A DNA stretch of 64,000 nucleotides, taken from the NCBI GenBank assembly GCA_017614795.1, contig JAGABD010000111.1:12608-76607 (forward strand), given 5' to 3'. Below are positions 55,045-63,564 of the stretch, piece after piece; position 1 is the first letter of the stretch, and each line of letters opens with the position of its first letter. The notes below the pieces were generated by a model, which searched no databases, was not told where the DNA came from, and worked only from the letters and a program-made list of their open reading frames with translations. A program made the translations under genes and the position numbers. Origin of the DNA: Bacteroidales bacterium. GTDB lineage: Bacteria > Bacteroidota > Bacteroidia > Bacteroidales > UBA932.

Positions 55045-56667
55045 TTAGTCGGTAACACCGTCCCTAAGGCCGGGATTCTGGTCAGTCTTCGGAGCGATGA
55101 ACGGAGGATTGTCAACAACCGCCATGTTCGTGTTAAGCTCGCTCTGAGAGAAACGGAGGAGGAGGAGGTCGTCATCTGCCGCGATGTTGAAGCGGTATTT
55201 GGCAGGCCAGTTGGTGCTTGCAGCGTTGTCCTTGAAACGGACAAGGGGTTTCTGCAGACGCATCATATCGTATACGTAGAAGCCTTCGCCCCAGAGCTCG
55301 ACACGACGCTGGAACCAGATCTCGTCGATGAGGTTGCGGGCGGCGGACACGGTGTAGGAAGGATCGCGGTACGTAGTGACGTAGTCGGTGAGAAGCTGGG
55401 TAGCTTCGGCGTTCTTGTTCTGGTGAGCAAGAGCTTCAGCCTTGATGAGAATCATTTCGTCCACGCGGATGAAAGGATAGTCGTTGTCGTTGTCGACGGA
55501 ACCGATAGTCTTCATACCGAACTTCACGTTCGTGTAAGGGAGGAAGATTTCCTTGACATTCTCGATCTTGAGGTTGGCGATGTCGCCCTTGCCGTCCCAC
55601 TTCAGACCATTGAGGAGCGGGGATTCGAGGGATTCGTCGACCCACCAGCCCTTGCGGACGTCGGTCGAAGGAATCTTGTCCCACAGCATCTTGTTGATCT
55701 GCATATAGGTACCTGCGCCGGCGGCGTAGCCGTCACCGGAGAAGGAACGCAGCCAGGAGTCGGCAGTCGCATAAGGCTCGACCTCGGCAACGCTCTTGAT
55801 CATATCATAGCCCCAAAGCCAGTCGTGCTCTGCGATATCGTAGAATGTAGGCTTGGAAACTTCGGCGATGCTCTTGGGAGTGTAGCCGATGGATGCGGAG
55901 TCCGCATCGTTGTAGGCCTCTTCCCAATGACCCATTGCCAGATGAGCACGGGCGCGGAGAGCGAAAGCTACCTGCTTGTCGATGTTCATCTTGCTGGGAC
56001 GCACATAGCCCTCGAGATGAGCGACAGCGTAATCGAGGTCGCTGAGGATGAGAGCGTACACGTCTTCGACGGAAGCCCTGGGGTTGTTCGCGAAGTCGGT
56101 GGTCTTCTCGGTCACGAGAGGAACGCAAGGAGCGGTGGGATCCTTCAGATAGCCGAACTGGTATGCGAATACCAGGTGCTGATAGGAGAATGCCCTCAGG
56201 GCCTTGGCCTGGGCGACCTTGAAGGTGATAGCCGTATCGACCGCATCTTCAGGGAAGGAAGCGATATAGGTGTTGCAGTTTGCAATCTGCCTGTAAGGAG
56301 TCGCATAACGCAGATACGGGTTCCAGTAGTTTGCATTACGGGAGCCGTAGTTGCAGCAGCTGGAGAACCAGTTGTAACCGCTGTCGGGCATAACGATGTC
56401 CGCACCTTCCACGTCGTTGCAGAGAGTGTTCATAATGAACGCGAAGTCATCGGCGCGGTCGTCGTCCGGCGAAGTCGCCAGAGGAGCTCCGAGCGGAGTG
56501 AACAGACCGTTGAAAGAAGCGTCAGCCCTCTGGGGAGCCACTTCGTAGGTCTTCAGAAGCTGTTCCTCAAGCAGGGTACCGCCTTCGGGCTTGATGTCGT
56601 CGAAAGACGAGCACGCCACCGCGGCGAGACCTGCCATCAAAACTGAATATAATCTATTGAGTTTCAT
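55045..56667 (-). CDS. susD-like: SusD/RagB-family lipoprotein of the second locus
   Basis: 540 residues; lipobox AVAC (Cys19). SusD core segments include FKVAQAKALRAFSYQHLVFA, YQFGYLKDPTAPCVPLVTEK, VEDVYALILSDLDYAVAHL, KQVAFALRARAHLAMGHWEE and a late FIRVDEMILIKAEALAHQN. It ends LLLRFSQSELNTNMAVV as SusD proteins do. Its partner SusC is 19 nt upstream. With a subtilisin-like protease downstream and no glycoside hydrolase, the ligand may be a peptide, as for RagB of Porphyromonas gingivalis. Confidence 0.93.
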   Translation of the reverse strand: MKLNRLYSVLMAGLAAVACSSFDDIKPEGGTLLEEQLLKTYEVAPQRADASFNGLFTPLGAPLATSPDDDRADDFAFIMNTLCNDVEGADIVMPDSGYNWFSSCCNYGSRNANYWNPYLRYATPYRQIANCNTYIASFPEDAVDTAITFKVAQAKALRAFSYQHLVFAYQFGYLKDPTAPCVPLVTEKTTDFANNPRASVEDVYALILSDLDYAVAHLEGYVRPSKMNIDKQVAFALRARAHLAMGHWEEAYNDADSASIGYTPKSIAEVSKPTFYDIAEHDWLWGYDMIKSVAEVEPYATADSWLRSFSGDGYAAGAGTYMQINKMLWDKIPSTDVRKGWWVDESLESPLLNGLKWDGKGDIANLKIENVKEIFLPYTNVKFGMKTIGSVDNDNDYPFIRVDEMILIKAEALAHQNKNAEATQLLTDYVTTYRDPSYTVSAARNLIDEIWFQRRVELWGEGFYVYDMMRLQKPLVRFKDNAASTNWPAKYRFNIAADDDLLLLRFSQSELNTNMAVVDNPPFIAPKTDQNPGLRDGVTD

Positions 56668-56686
56668 ATTCTTCTGATTTTAAGCG

Positions 56687-59600
56687 TTAGAAAGTGATGG
56701 TGATACCGCCGGTGAGGGTACGAAGAGCAGAATAGGAGCTGCTGTTGATACCGGAACCGCTGGTGAAGGAACCGATACCCACGCTGAAGCGGGGATCGAT
56801 ACCCTTGCGGGCGGAAAGCACTGCGATGTTGTCACCTGCCACATAAATCCTCACGGAAGCGAGTTTGGCCTTGCTCACGAGGGAAGCGGGAAGAGTGTAA
56901 CCGAGAGTAGCGTTGTTGATGCTGAGGTAGTTGGAGCTTACGAGGAAGCGGTCCACTGCCGTCTGAGCAACGTCGCTGTTGCCATCCATACGGGGGATGT
57001 CGGAATCGGGATTCTCGGGAGTCCAGGACTTGAGGATGTCCCTGTGGATGTTCTGGCCTGCGCAATTTGCCGCATCGGTCATCATAAGGGTCTGATAAGT
57101 ACCGTCATAGTACTTGCCGCCCAGCTGATATGCGCACTGGATGCTGAAGTCGAATCCGAAGGCGTTCACGGTCGTGCCGAAACCACCGTATACCTTAGGC
57201 AGGATGGTGCCGAGGTTGTACTGGCTGGCTTCGCTGAAGGTGGAGGTCTTTACGTCGGTTCCTACAGCGTAGTTCAGATACTTGTTGTCGTCGTGGTCTT
57301 TCTGATCAACATGGTGCCAGTAGAGAGCCTTACCTGTAGCCTTGTCGACGCCCGCGTACTTGCGGAGGTATGCGTCATAGAGGGAGCCGCCTTCCTTGAT
57401 GATACGGTTGCTGCCCTTGAGGCCTTCCTCGGGAACAGTGCTGTCGAGTTCGAGGATCTTGTTCTTGTAATGGCTGATATTGGCGTTCCAAGTCCAGTTG
57501 ACGTGCTTGGTGTTAAGGATCAGGCCGTCGAGGGTAAGTTCGAAACCGCTGTTGAGCATCGAGCCCACGTTGACGGGGATGACACCGGTCGGGTTACCTG
57601 CCGAAAGAGGAACGTTCCTCGAATAGAGGAGGTTCACGGTCTTACGGGCGAACAGGTCGAGGGTACCGTTGAGGTAGCCGTGGAGGAGTTCGAAATCGGT
57701 ACCGACGTTGAAGTTGTTGTTGGTCTCCCAGGTCAGTTCCTTGTTACCCTTGTAGTCGAGAACGACACTGTATGCCTTCTTGTCCTCGTCGTAGGAGTGG
57801 CTGTACTGGTCGGCGTAAGGATAGCTGCCGCCGATGTCGTCGTTACCCTGGCTACCGTAGCTGACCTTGAACTTCAGCATATCGACCCAGCTGGCGTCCT
57901 TGAGGAAACCTTCTTCGCTCACGAGCCAAGCGAGACCCGCGGACCAGAAGTTACCCCAACGGTGGCCTTCCGCGAAACGGGAAGAAGCGTCACGCCTGAG
58001 GGAAGCGCTGAGGAAGTACTTGCCGGCGAAATCATACTGCAGACGGGAGAAGACACCCTGGGTCATATAGTATCCGGTAGAGGAACTTGCCTTGCGGTTC
58101 TTGGTGCCGTCGGCGTTGTTGAGCTCGCCATTGAGAGGGTTGAAGAGGTGATCGTTGTAACCGCTCAGGCTCTGGGAAGTAACCTTGTACTGCTCGAAAC
58201 CGAGGAGGAGGTCCAGGCTGTGCTTTTCAGCGAACTTGACCTTGTAGTCGGCGAGGTACTGCTGGTTCACATAGAACGAGCGGGCGTGGCTCACGCTGGA
58301 AGAACCTTCAACGCTGCTTGCAGAAGCAAACGGGCTGCCGAGGGTACGGCCACGGCCGTTGTAAGCGGTAGCCGCCACGTTGGCGGTGAGGCTCAGGCCC
58401 TTGAGGGGAGTCGCGATGATGCCCCACTTGCCTGTGATCTCATCCCTGTAGCTCTTGGAATCGTTGTATTTGTTGTCGCGAACTGCGTTGCCGACGATCG
58501 AAGGCCTCTGGAAGTTGGTCTGGTTGGCATCGTAGATCTGACGTCCGTCTTCCTTGTAGAGGTAAGGCTTGCCGTTGGCGTCGACCTTACGGACATACAG
58601 AGGATAGATAGGAGCGATGTTGTTGACAATGTAGAAGAGGTTGCCCGAGCTACCCCAGTCACCTGCGCCGGATACGGATTCGGAATCGGTGTGGGTGAAA
58701 CTCATGCTGGTGTTCAGACGGATCCAGTCCTTAGCCTGGTACTCCGCATTCACACGGCCGGTGTAACGCTTGTATCCACTGTTGTCGATGATACCGCCGT
58801 TGTTCAGGAAACCTGCGCTGGCGTAGTAGTTGAAGCGCTGGGTGGCTCCGCTTGCGGAGACGTTGTATTCCTGACGATATCCGGTGTGGAAAGTCTCGTT
58901 GTACCAGTCATCGGGAGTGTAGTAGTAATCTCCGTCGCTGTAGCCGAGCGTTGCGTTCGGGTTGAGCTTGAAGTTGGTACCAATGAGCTTTTCGCCCTGG
59001 GGAACGGTGAATACCTGATATCCGAGACCGCCCTTGTCCTTGTCGAAGAGGTTGGCGTCGGCGTATGCATAGCTCTCGGTGGGAGTGTGACCTGCATAGA
59101 GGTACTGGTTGTAGAGCAACTTGTACCAGGTCTCGTAGTACTCGCCGGGCTCGGTGATCACGTCGTACTGAGGGATGAGCCTGGTGTTGACACCGAAGCG
59201 GCCGTCGAAGCGGACCTGTGCCTCACCGGGGTTACCCTTCTTGGTGGTGATGAGGACGACACCGTTAGCACCGCGGTTACCGTAGATAGCCGCTGCGGAT
59301 GCGTCCTTGAGGACTGTCATGCTCTCGACGTCGTTAGGGTTGATGTCGGAGATTGCGCCGTCGTACGGAGTTCCGTCGAGGATGATAAGAGGAGCGTTGC
59401 TCGCGCTCATCGAACCGAAACCACGGATACGGATGCTTCCGGAGCTGCCGCTTGCAGGGTCACCGGAGGAGGAGTACATCTGTACACCCGCGGTGGCACC
59501 GGCGAGGGCGCTGGTGACGCTGGTGGCGACCTTCTTTTCGATAGCGTCCGACTTCACCATCGCGGCGGAACCTGTGAAGGAGCTCTTCGTGGAGGTACCG

Positions 59601-59935
59601 TAACCGATGATGATGGTTTCCTCAAGCAACTGGCTGTCGATGGAGAGGGCGACATTGATGCTCGCCTGCCCGTTCACCGGCTGGATCTGCTCGAGATAAC
59701 CCTGTAATGAGAATTGAAGGGTAGCGTTTGCAGGAACGCTGATGGAATAGGAACCATCAGCCTGGACACTCACACCCTTCGATGTTCCCTGAACAATGAC
59801 CATTGCTCCAGGGAGCGGTTCACCTGTGGCTGCATCCGACACGGTTCCCTTCACAGTAATATTCTGTGCAAAGGCAACTGCCGCGGAAAGCAGGAGCACC
59901 AGTGATGCCGTGAAAAGTTTTGCTGCTTTTCTCAT
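56687..59935 (-). CDS. susC-like: SusC/RagA-family TonB-dependent receptor of the second locus
   Basis: 1082 residues with signal peptide (ending VAFAQN). No STN domain: the carboxypeptidase-like sandwich begins directly (ITVKGTVSDAATGEPLPGAM). The plug carries ETIIIGYGTSTKSSFTGSAA, SIRIRGFGSMSASNAPLIIL, TVLKDASAAAIYGNRGANGV. The barrel ends LRTLTGGITITF. Lack of STN agrees with lack of a nearby FecR/sigma pair, so control differs from the first locus. Gene order SusC, SusD, large lipoprotein, protease, small lipoprotein. A candidate promoter lies at 59966-59996. Confidence 0.95.
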   Translation of the reverse strand: MRKAAKLFTASLVLLLSAAVAFAQNITVKGTVSDAATGEPLPGAMVIVQGTSKGVSVQADGSYSISVPANATLQFSLQGYLEQIQPVNGQASINVALSIDSQLLEETIIIGYGTSTKSSFTGSAAMVKSDAIEKKVATSVTSALAGATAGVQMYSSSGDPASGSSGSIRIRGFGSMSASNAPLIILDGTPYDGAISDINPNDVESMTVLKDASAAAIYGNRGANGVVLITTKKGNPGEAQVRFDGRFGVNTRLIPQYDVITEPGEYYETWYKLLYNQYLYAGHTPTESYAYADANLFDKDKGGLGYQVFTVPQGEKLIGTNFKLNPNATLGYSDGDYYYTPDDWYNETFHTGYRQEYNVSASGATQRFNYYASAGFLNNGGIIDNSGYKRYTGRVNAEYQAKDWIRLNTSMSFTHTDSESVSGAGDWGSSGNLFYIVNNIAPIYPLYVRKVDANGKPYLYKEDGRQIYDANQTNFQRPSIVGNAVRDNKYNDSKSYRDEITGKWGIIATPLKGLSLTANVAATAYNGRGRTLGSPFASASSVEGSSSVSHARSFYVNQQYLADYKVKFAEKHSLDLLLGFEQYKVTSQSLSGYNDHLFNPLNGELNNADGTKNRKASSSTGYYMTQGVFSRLQYDFAGKYFLSASLRRDASSRFAEGHRWGNFWSAGLAWLVSEEGFLKDASWVDMLKFKVSYGSQGNDDIGGSYPYADQYSHSYDEDKKAYSVVLDYKGNKELTWETNNNFNVGTDFELLHGYLNGTLDLFARKTVNLLYSRNVPLSAGNPTGVIPVNVGSMLNSGFELTLDGLILNTKHVNWTWNANISHYKNKILELDSTVPEEGLKGSNRIIKEGGSLYDAYLRKYAGVDKATGKALYWHHVDQKDHDDNKYLNYAVGTDVKTSTFSEASQYNLGTILPKVYGGFGTTVNAFGFDFSIQCAYQLGGKYYDGTYQTLMMTDAANCAGQNIHRDILKSWTPENPDSDIPRMDGNSDVAQTAVDRFLVSSNYLSINNATLGYTLPASLVSKAKLASVRIYVAGDNIAVLSARKGIDPRFSVGIGSFTSGSGINSSSYSALRTLTGGITITF

Positions 59936-59965
59936 TGGTTGAACTTTTAATTAAACATATACTAA

Positions 59966-59996
59966 ACTAACTAGCTTGTATTCTGTTAAGCCCAAA
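59966..59996 (-). promoter_or_regulatory. Weak candidate promoter for the second SusCD locus
   Basis: On the minus strand TTTG (59993-59996), 19 nt, then TAGTTAGT (59966-59973). The -33 box and spacing are right but the -7 box keeps only TA and the T of the consensus. TAGTTTAG at 59962-59969 is a closer -7 match with a longer spacer. Confidence 0.35.
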
Positions 59997-60275
59997 ATGC
60001 GCACGCGATACGGACGCGAATACACACTTTAAGGCCGCAATATCGCGATAATTTTAATTAAATCCAAATAATCGGAATCACCCCCAAACTATACCTTAGA
60101 CGCATTTTTGGCGTTTTAAGAGGTTTTAAGCGTGATTTTCGCAAAATTTTAGTTTCGAATCGAAAGTGAAATCGGTTGAATTCTTACGAATTGTAAGATT
60201 GCAATTTATTAAAATTTTTTCAATTCTCCCCCATCCCCATCCTCCGCGTCGGGCAAAGGGCCAGTCCGTCCGTGC
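59997..60275. other. Gene-free AT-rich region upstream of SusC
   Basis: Part of a 496-nt gap (59936-60431). It has AT-rich stretches such as AATTTTAATTAAAT near 60051 and 60200, and a GC-rich patch of CGCG-type words around 60001-60030. No open frame of coding character or RNA structure stood out. It may carry regulatory sites for the SusC gene. Confidence 0.4.
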
Positions 60276-60356
60276 CTACCGTCCCGAAACGGCGGACGGT
60301 GGTAACGATTCCTGCCGTTTTTGCTCCTACCGTCCGGAATTCCGGGACGGTGGTAG
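60276..60356. repeat. Pair of related 30-bp palindromes, 51 bp apart
   Basis: CTACCGTCCCG...CGGACGGTGGTA (60276-60305) and CTACCGTCCGG...GGGACGGTGGTAG (60327-60356) are two copies of one imperfect palindrome, start to start 51 bp. Both arms read CTACCGTCC and GGACGGTGGTA. They lie between the SusC promoter region and the end of the convergent-side lipoprotein gene. This looks like a REP-type or BIME-like pair. Confidence 0.7.
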
Positions 60357-60431
60357 CACCCACGTCATTCCGAAGAGGGCGCAGTCCGTCGAAGGAAGCT
60401 TCGCGCGTGCGCGTTTATATTAAAGGTGTTC

Positions 60432-61343
60432 CTACTGCTTGACGGGACGGATCTGGGCAGGTCTCTCTCGACCATACTCAGCCATCCAATTATACTGATT
60501 AGGCTGGAAAACCCACGCATTTTCAGTGCTGGACAATGTTTTTGTCCATATGTAACAAGAAGGAGTGTTCCACTGGTTGCTCAGTGGGAAGAATATAGTC
60601 TGCCCTGTTATCAGACTTGTAAAAGCAACTCCCTCAATAGAATAGTATGTCGCTCGGGACGAGTAAGAATTGTTTTTAAGTTCTTGAAATTCTTGCTTCG
60701 TCGGAATCCGCCATTCGTTTCCCAGGCTGAGCGATGCCACATCATCTTCAGGCAAAAGAGCTTTCAAGCCATCTGATTCATTATATTTCTTGATAGAATC
60801 CTTGCTCGCATCGTAGAACGCATAGTTGCTCATTTCAAAGTCTTGCTTTGGATGGATCTCTCCCCAAGCGTATTCCGGGCCTAGCGCTTCCTGAAATTCT
60901 GCTCCAAGATTATGTGAGGCCCACTTGACACTCAAACCCATATCAATAGCGCCAGACGGTAAATCCGGCGTTTTGAACGTTCGTACCGGTGAATCGTAGT
61001 TTTCTCCGTTTCTGATGAAACGCGCCCAATAGTGATATGTCGTATTTGGCCATAAGTTCCCTACCACTACTGACATTTTCCCGTCCTCTGTCATTACATT
61101 AGTATTGCATTTCTGGGGGGAATTCGGGTTAATGTGATTGGGGTATACCCTGACACTTAATAAACAGTCTGAAGCCATACCGGCGCCTAGCATATAATAC
61201 ATACTTATGCGAGCCCGACAGCAACTGATATCTTCTTCAAAATAATAAGTATCATCTATAGCGATGCGTTTCGAGCAGGAACATATCGCTAACAGGACTG
61301 CAACCAGCAGAAGATTGGACAATACTGATATCCCTCCTTTCAT
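60432..61343 (-). CDS. Lipoprotein with FISUMP-like domain
   Basis: 303 residues; lipobox ICSC (Cys23). The N-terminal part is a short Ig/FN3-like sandwich (VVGNLWPNTTYHYWARFIRN). From about residue 135 the VDLGLSVKWA-type module begins (AIDMGLSVKWASHNLGAEFQ), with YAWGEIHPK, LGNEWRIPTKQEFQELKNN, YIWTKTLSS and a terminal IRPVKQ. That module is common at the end of Bacteroidales surface lipoproteins and resembles the end of the protein at 1723-3666. The ATG overlaps the previous stop (ATGA). The gene is AT-richer than its neighbours. Function unknown. Confidence 0.75.
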   Translation of the reverse strand: MKGGISVLSNLLLVAVLLAICSCSKRIAIDDTYYFEEDISCCRARISMYYMLGAGMASDCLLSVRVYPNHINPNSPQKCNTNVMTEDGKMSVVVGNLWPNTTYHYWARFIRNGENYDSPVRTFKTPDLPSGAIDMGLSVKWASHNLGAEFQEALGPEYAWGEIHPKQDFEMSNYAFYDASKDSIKKYNESDGLKALLPEDDVASLSLGNEWRIPTKQEFQELKNNSYSSRATYYSIEGVAFTSLITGQTIFFPLSNQWNTPSCYIWTKTLSSTENAWVFQPNQYNWMAEYGRERPAQIRPVKQ

Positions 61344-61789
61344 CGTCTTACGAATCTCAATATGCGAATCTCTTCCCTGTAATAATAGTCGCGATAATTA
61401 TTATTTAAGAGTCGTCCCCTCCATTCCATTGCGCCTGTTTTCAAAGACCGTATTTCGTAATCATTCATTAACCAAAAACCCCTGTCAAAATGAATCTTAC
61501 CTCTCTTGGAGCAGGAGATGTTTATTTGGCTGACAACAGTATCTTCTGTGATTGTCAGAATGTACCTGTTTGGCGCTTTATCTTTGTTTATTGTATATAA
61601 CGTAGTAGCATCAGTGCTAGTATAATCACGAACCAAATCTCCATCTATCTTTTCTATATACCTGTTCGAATCCAATCCCCAGTCACCTTCAAGCAAGGAT
61701 CGGTCTATGTCGTCCTTATTACACCCAGGCAGCATTAGCGACAAAGCCAATACCGTCACAAAAAGAGTATATTGCCTTCGGGAAAGCAT
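61340..61789 (-). CDS. Small lipoprotein of unknown function
   Basis: 149 residues; lipobox LPGC (Cys23). The mature part starts with a charged segment (NKDDIDRSLLEGDWGLDSNR), a lipocalin-like opening, and continues with strands such as YILTITEDTVVSQINISC and IHFDRGFWLMNDYEIRSL, ending in a Tyr/Arg-rich stretch (YRDYYYREEIRILRFVRR). Its start lies 3 nt after the manA stop and it overlaps the next lipoprotein gene, so both are downstream of manA. I do not recognise a family with confidence. Confidence 0.65.
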   Translation of the reverse strand: MLSRRQYTLFVTVLALSLMLPGCNKDDIDRSLLEGDWGLDSNRYIEKIDGDLVRDYTSTDATTLYTINKDKAPNRYILTITEDTVVSQINISCSKRGKIHFDRGFWLMNDYEIRSLKTGAMEWRGRLLNNNYRDYYYREEIRILRFVRR

Positions 61790-61791
61790 TT

Positions 61792-62655
61792 TTAAGGACG
61801 CACGGTGAGGAAGCGAGTTTCTTTAGAGGTTGGAGCTATGCGCACGGACGATTCTTCAAGAACGAGGAGGGATTCGCCGGCGGAGAGCTTGATGGAGCCC
61901 TTCGCGGCGGTGCCCTCGACCTTGCACTCCCCTTCCAAACCTATGAGGATCAAGAAGTTGCGCTTACCGGCGGGGACAGCGATGTCTATGGGAGATGTGA
62001 TTTCGCAAAGCGAGGTTACAAAATGGCTGTCGCGCACCAGTTCGACCTCCTTGTCTTTCGCGGGGGTGTAGTGGGTTCGATAGTCGGGGTGGACGCTGTA
62101 GTCTATGGCATCCTTTGCCTGCTCCGTGTGCAGTTGGCGGGGTTTGCCGTCCAGACCGAGCCGGCCGTAGTCGTATATTCTGTAAGTGATATCCGAAGTC
62201 TCCTGGATTTCAGCCAGATAGCATCCGCCGCAGATGGCGTGGATGCGACCTGCGGGCAGGAAGAAAACATCGCCCGGAGAGACTTTATGATCTTTGATGA
62301 CCTCTGTAATGCGGTCTTCCTGCACCAGGCGCACATAATCTTCGGGAGTAATCGCCCTGTTCAGGCCGCAGAGCAGATGCGCGCCCTCCGACGCGCCGAT
62401 TATGTACCACATCTCGGTCTTGCCGTTGCATCCGTGGCGCTTCGCCGCGAGTTCGTCGTCCGGATGGACCTGTATGCTCAGATCCTTCTTGGCATCGATG
62501 AACTTTATGAGCAGGGGGAACTCGCCGCCCCATATCTCGTTCAGAGTCTTGCCGGTTGCGGCGCAAACGCTTTCATTGCCGGGCACGCCGGAAAGCACCC
62601 AGTTTTCGGTTCCCCACACAAGGGTCTTGAGTATCGGGGCAAACTTGTAAATCAT
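61792..62655 (-). CDS. manA: Mannose-6-phosphate isomerase, class I (short form)
   Basis: 287 residues, the length of the short class I enzyme of Bacteroidota. Cupin zinc-binding motifs are visible: FIDAKKDLSIQVHPDDELAA (Gln and His ligands), FFLPAGRIHAICGGCYLAEI (His ligand) and QETSDITYRIYDYGR (catalytic Arg region). It interconverts fructose-6-phosphate and mannose-6-phosphate for mannose use and GDP-mannose supply. 14 nt separate it from the upstream holin-like gene. Two small lipoprotein genes follow with no gap, which is an odd partnership. Confidence 0.95.
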   Translation of the reverse strand: MIYKFAPILKTLVWGTENWVLSGVPGNESVCAATGKTLNEIWGGEFPLLIKFIDAKKDLSIQVHPDDELAAKRHGCNGKTEMWYIIGASEGAHLLCGLNRAITPEDYVRLVQEDRITEVIKDHKVSPGDVFFLPAGRIHAICGGCYLAEIQETSDITYRIYDYGRLGLDGKPRQLHTEQAKDAIDYSVHPDYRTHYTPAKDKEVELVRDSHFVTSLCEITSPIDIAVPAGKRNFLILIGLEGECKVEGTAAKGSIKLSAGESLLVLEESSVRIAPTSKETRFLTVRP

Positions 62656-62669
62656 TGACTATTAGTTTA

Positions 62670-63206
62670 TTATTCTTCGTCTGCCCCTTCTTCCGGCTCT
62701 GCGGCCTCTGGGGCCTCGGCAGGAGCGCACTTCTCCTTGATGGTGCGGATTGCCAGCGCCAGGAGGTTGTTCCAGTTGATGTATTCGGAGTTCTCGCCGA
62801 GCCAGTCGTTAAGAATCTTGGTGGGTTCGAGGTCTTCACGGCGTACTTCCGCTTTGGCATCGGCCGCAATCCTCGCGTCGTGCAGTTCGCGGCAGTTGCG
62901 GATGCCCTCGTCCTTGAGGAGCATCTTGATGAACATCGAACGGAAGAGCTTCTTGCGTAGGAGCCAGCAAATCAGCGTCAGGACCAGGAAAACGCCGCTG
63001 ACTATGAAGGCGCCCGCGGCGTACGAACCGATCAGTTCGCCGATCAGCAGCACTGCGCCGAATGCCAGGGTGGTGAGCACGACCATCAGCAAGACCAGTG
63101 TCAGGAATATCGTAATCGCTGCCGCAATGGTCGAAGACAGACCGTCAGCCGCCAGCAGTTTGCCCTGCTCCAGGCGCGCGTCGATATAATCTTTGATGCG
63201 TCCCAT
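62670..63206 (-). CDS. Phage-holin-III-like (YqjE/holin family) membrane protein
   Basis: 178 residues with two adjacent hydrophobic helices (AAAITIFLTLVLLMVVLTTLAFGAV and AGAFIVSGVFLVLTLICWLL regions, about 28-60 and 65-95), after a short basic N-terminus (MGRIKDYIDARLEQGK). The C-terminus is Glu/Ala-rich (APAEAPEAAEPEEGADEE). This matches the phage-holin-3-6 family found in chromosomes beside YtxH-like and DUF883-like proteins, usually in stress or envelope contexts. There is no lysin or other phage gene nearby, so it is not a prophage holin. It begins 3 nt before the YtxH-like gene end. Confidence 0.75.
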   Translation of the reverse strand: MGRIKDYIDARLEQGKLLAADGLSSTIAAAITIFLTLVLLMVVLTTLAFGAVLLIGELIGSYAAGAFIVSGVFLVLTLICWLLRKKLFRSMFIKMLLKDEGIRNCRELHDARIAADAKAEVRREDLEPTKILNDWLGENSEYINWNNLLALAIRTIKEKCAPAEAPEAAEPEEGADEE

Positions 63207-63208
63207 TG

Positions 63209-63508
63209 CTACTTCGACAGTTCGGTTTCCAGTTCTTCAAAGGTTTTCGCCGCCTTGCGAGCGACTCTGGCTGCATGCTTCTTTGCTATCTTAGCTACGT
63301 CCGCAGACTTCTCCTTGGCTTCGGAGGCCATTTCGCCGGCTTTCTCCTTTGCCGCCTTTGCGGTTTCAGTGCCTTTCTCCAAAGCCTTATCGGCCCAGTC
63401 GGCCGCCTTGCCGAGGACCTCCTTTCCCTTTTCGGAGTTCAACAGCCATACGGCGACAGCCGCTCCAATCGCAGCCCCCGCCAGAAATGTAAATGATTTG
63501 CTTGCCAT
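63209..63508 (-). CDS. YtxH-like small membrane-associated protein
   Basis: 99 residues. A Gly/Ala-rich N-terminal helix (FTFLAGAAIGAAVAVWLLNS) is followed by a long amphipathic Lys/Ala/Glu helix (KAADWADKALEKGTETAKAA, and more) of coiled-coil or LEA-like character. This is the YtxH/gas-vesicle-associated layout. It forms an operon with the holin-like gene, 2 nt apart, and probably acts in envelope stress. Catalysis is not expected. The region upstream of its start holds no clear promoter. Confidence 0.8.
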   Translation of the reverse strand: MASKSFTFLAGAAIGAAVAVWLLNSEKGKEVLGKAADWADKALEKGTETAKAAKEKAGEMASEAKEKSADVAKIAKKHAARVARKAAKTFEELETELSK

Positions 63509-63564
63509 AGTACTGCGAAATTCGCAATTTTTCCGTTATTCTCCAAATTATCCTCCTTGTTGCA
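63509..63564. other. Spacer upstream of the YtxH-like gene
   Basis: First part of a 300-nt gene-free gap. ATAATTTG on the minus strand near 63548 weakly resembles a -7 box for the YtxH-like gene, but no -33 element is seen. Confidence 0.3.

Noticed and set aside
62670..63508. Prophage remnant because of the holin-like protein
   Set aside because: No lysin, integrase, portal or tail gene is nearby. The pairing with a YtxH-like protein is the normal chromosomal context of this family.
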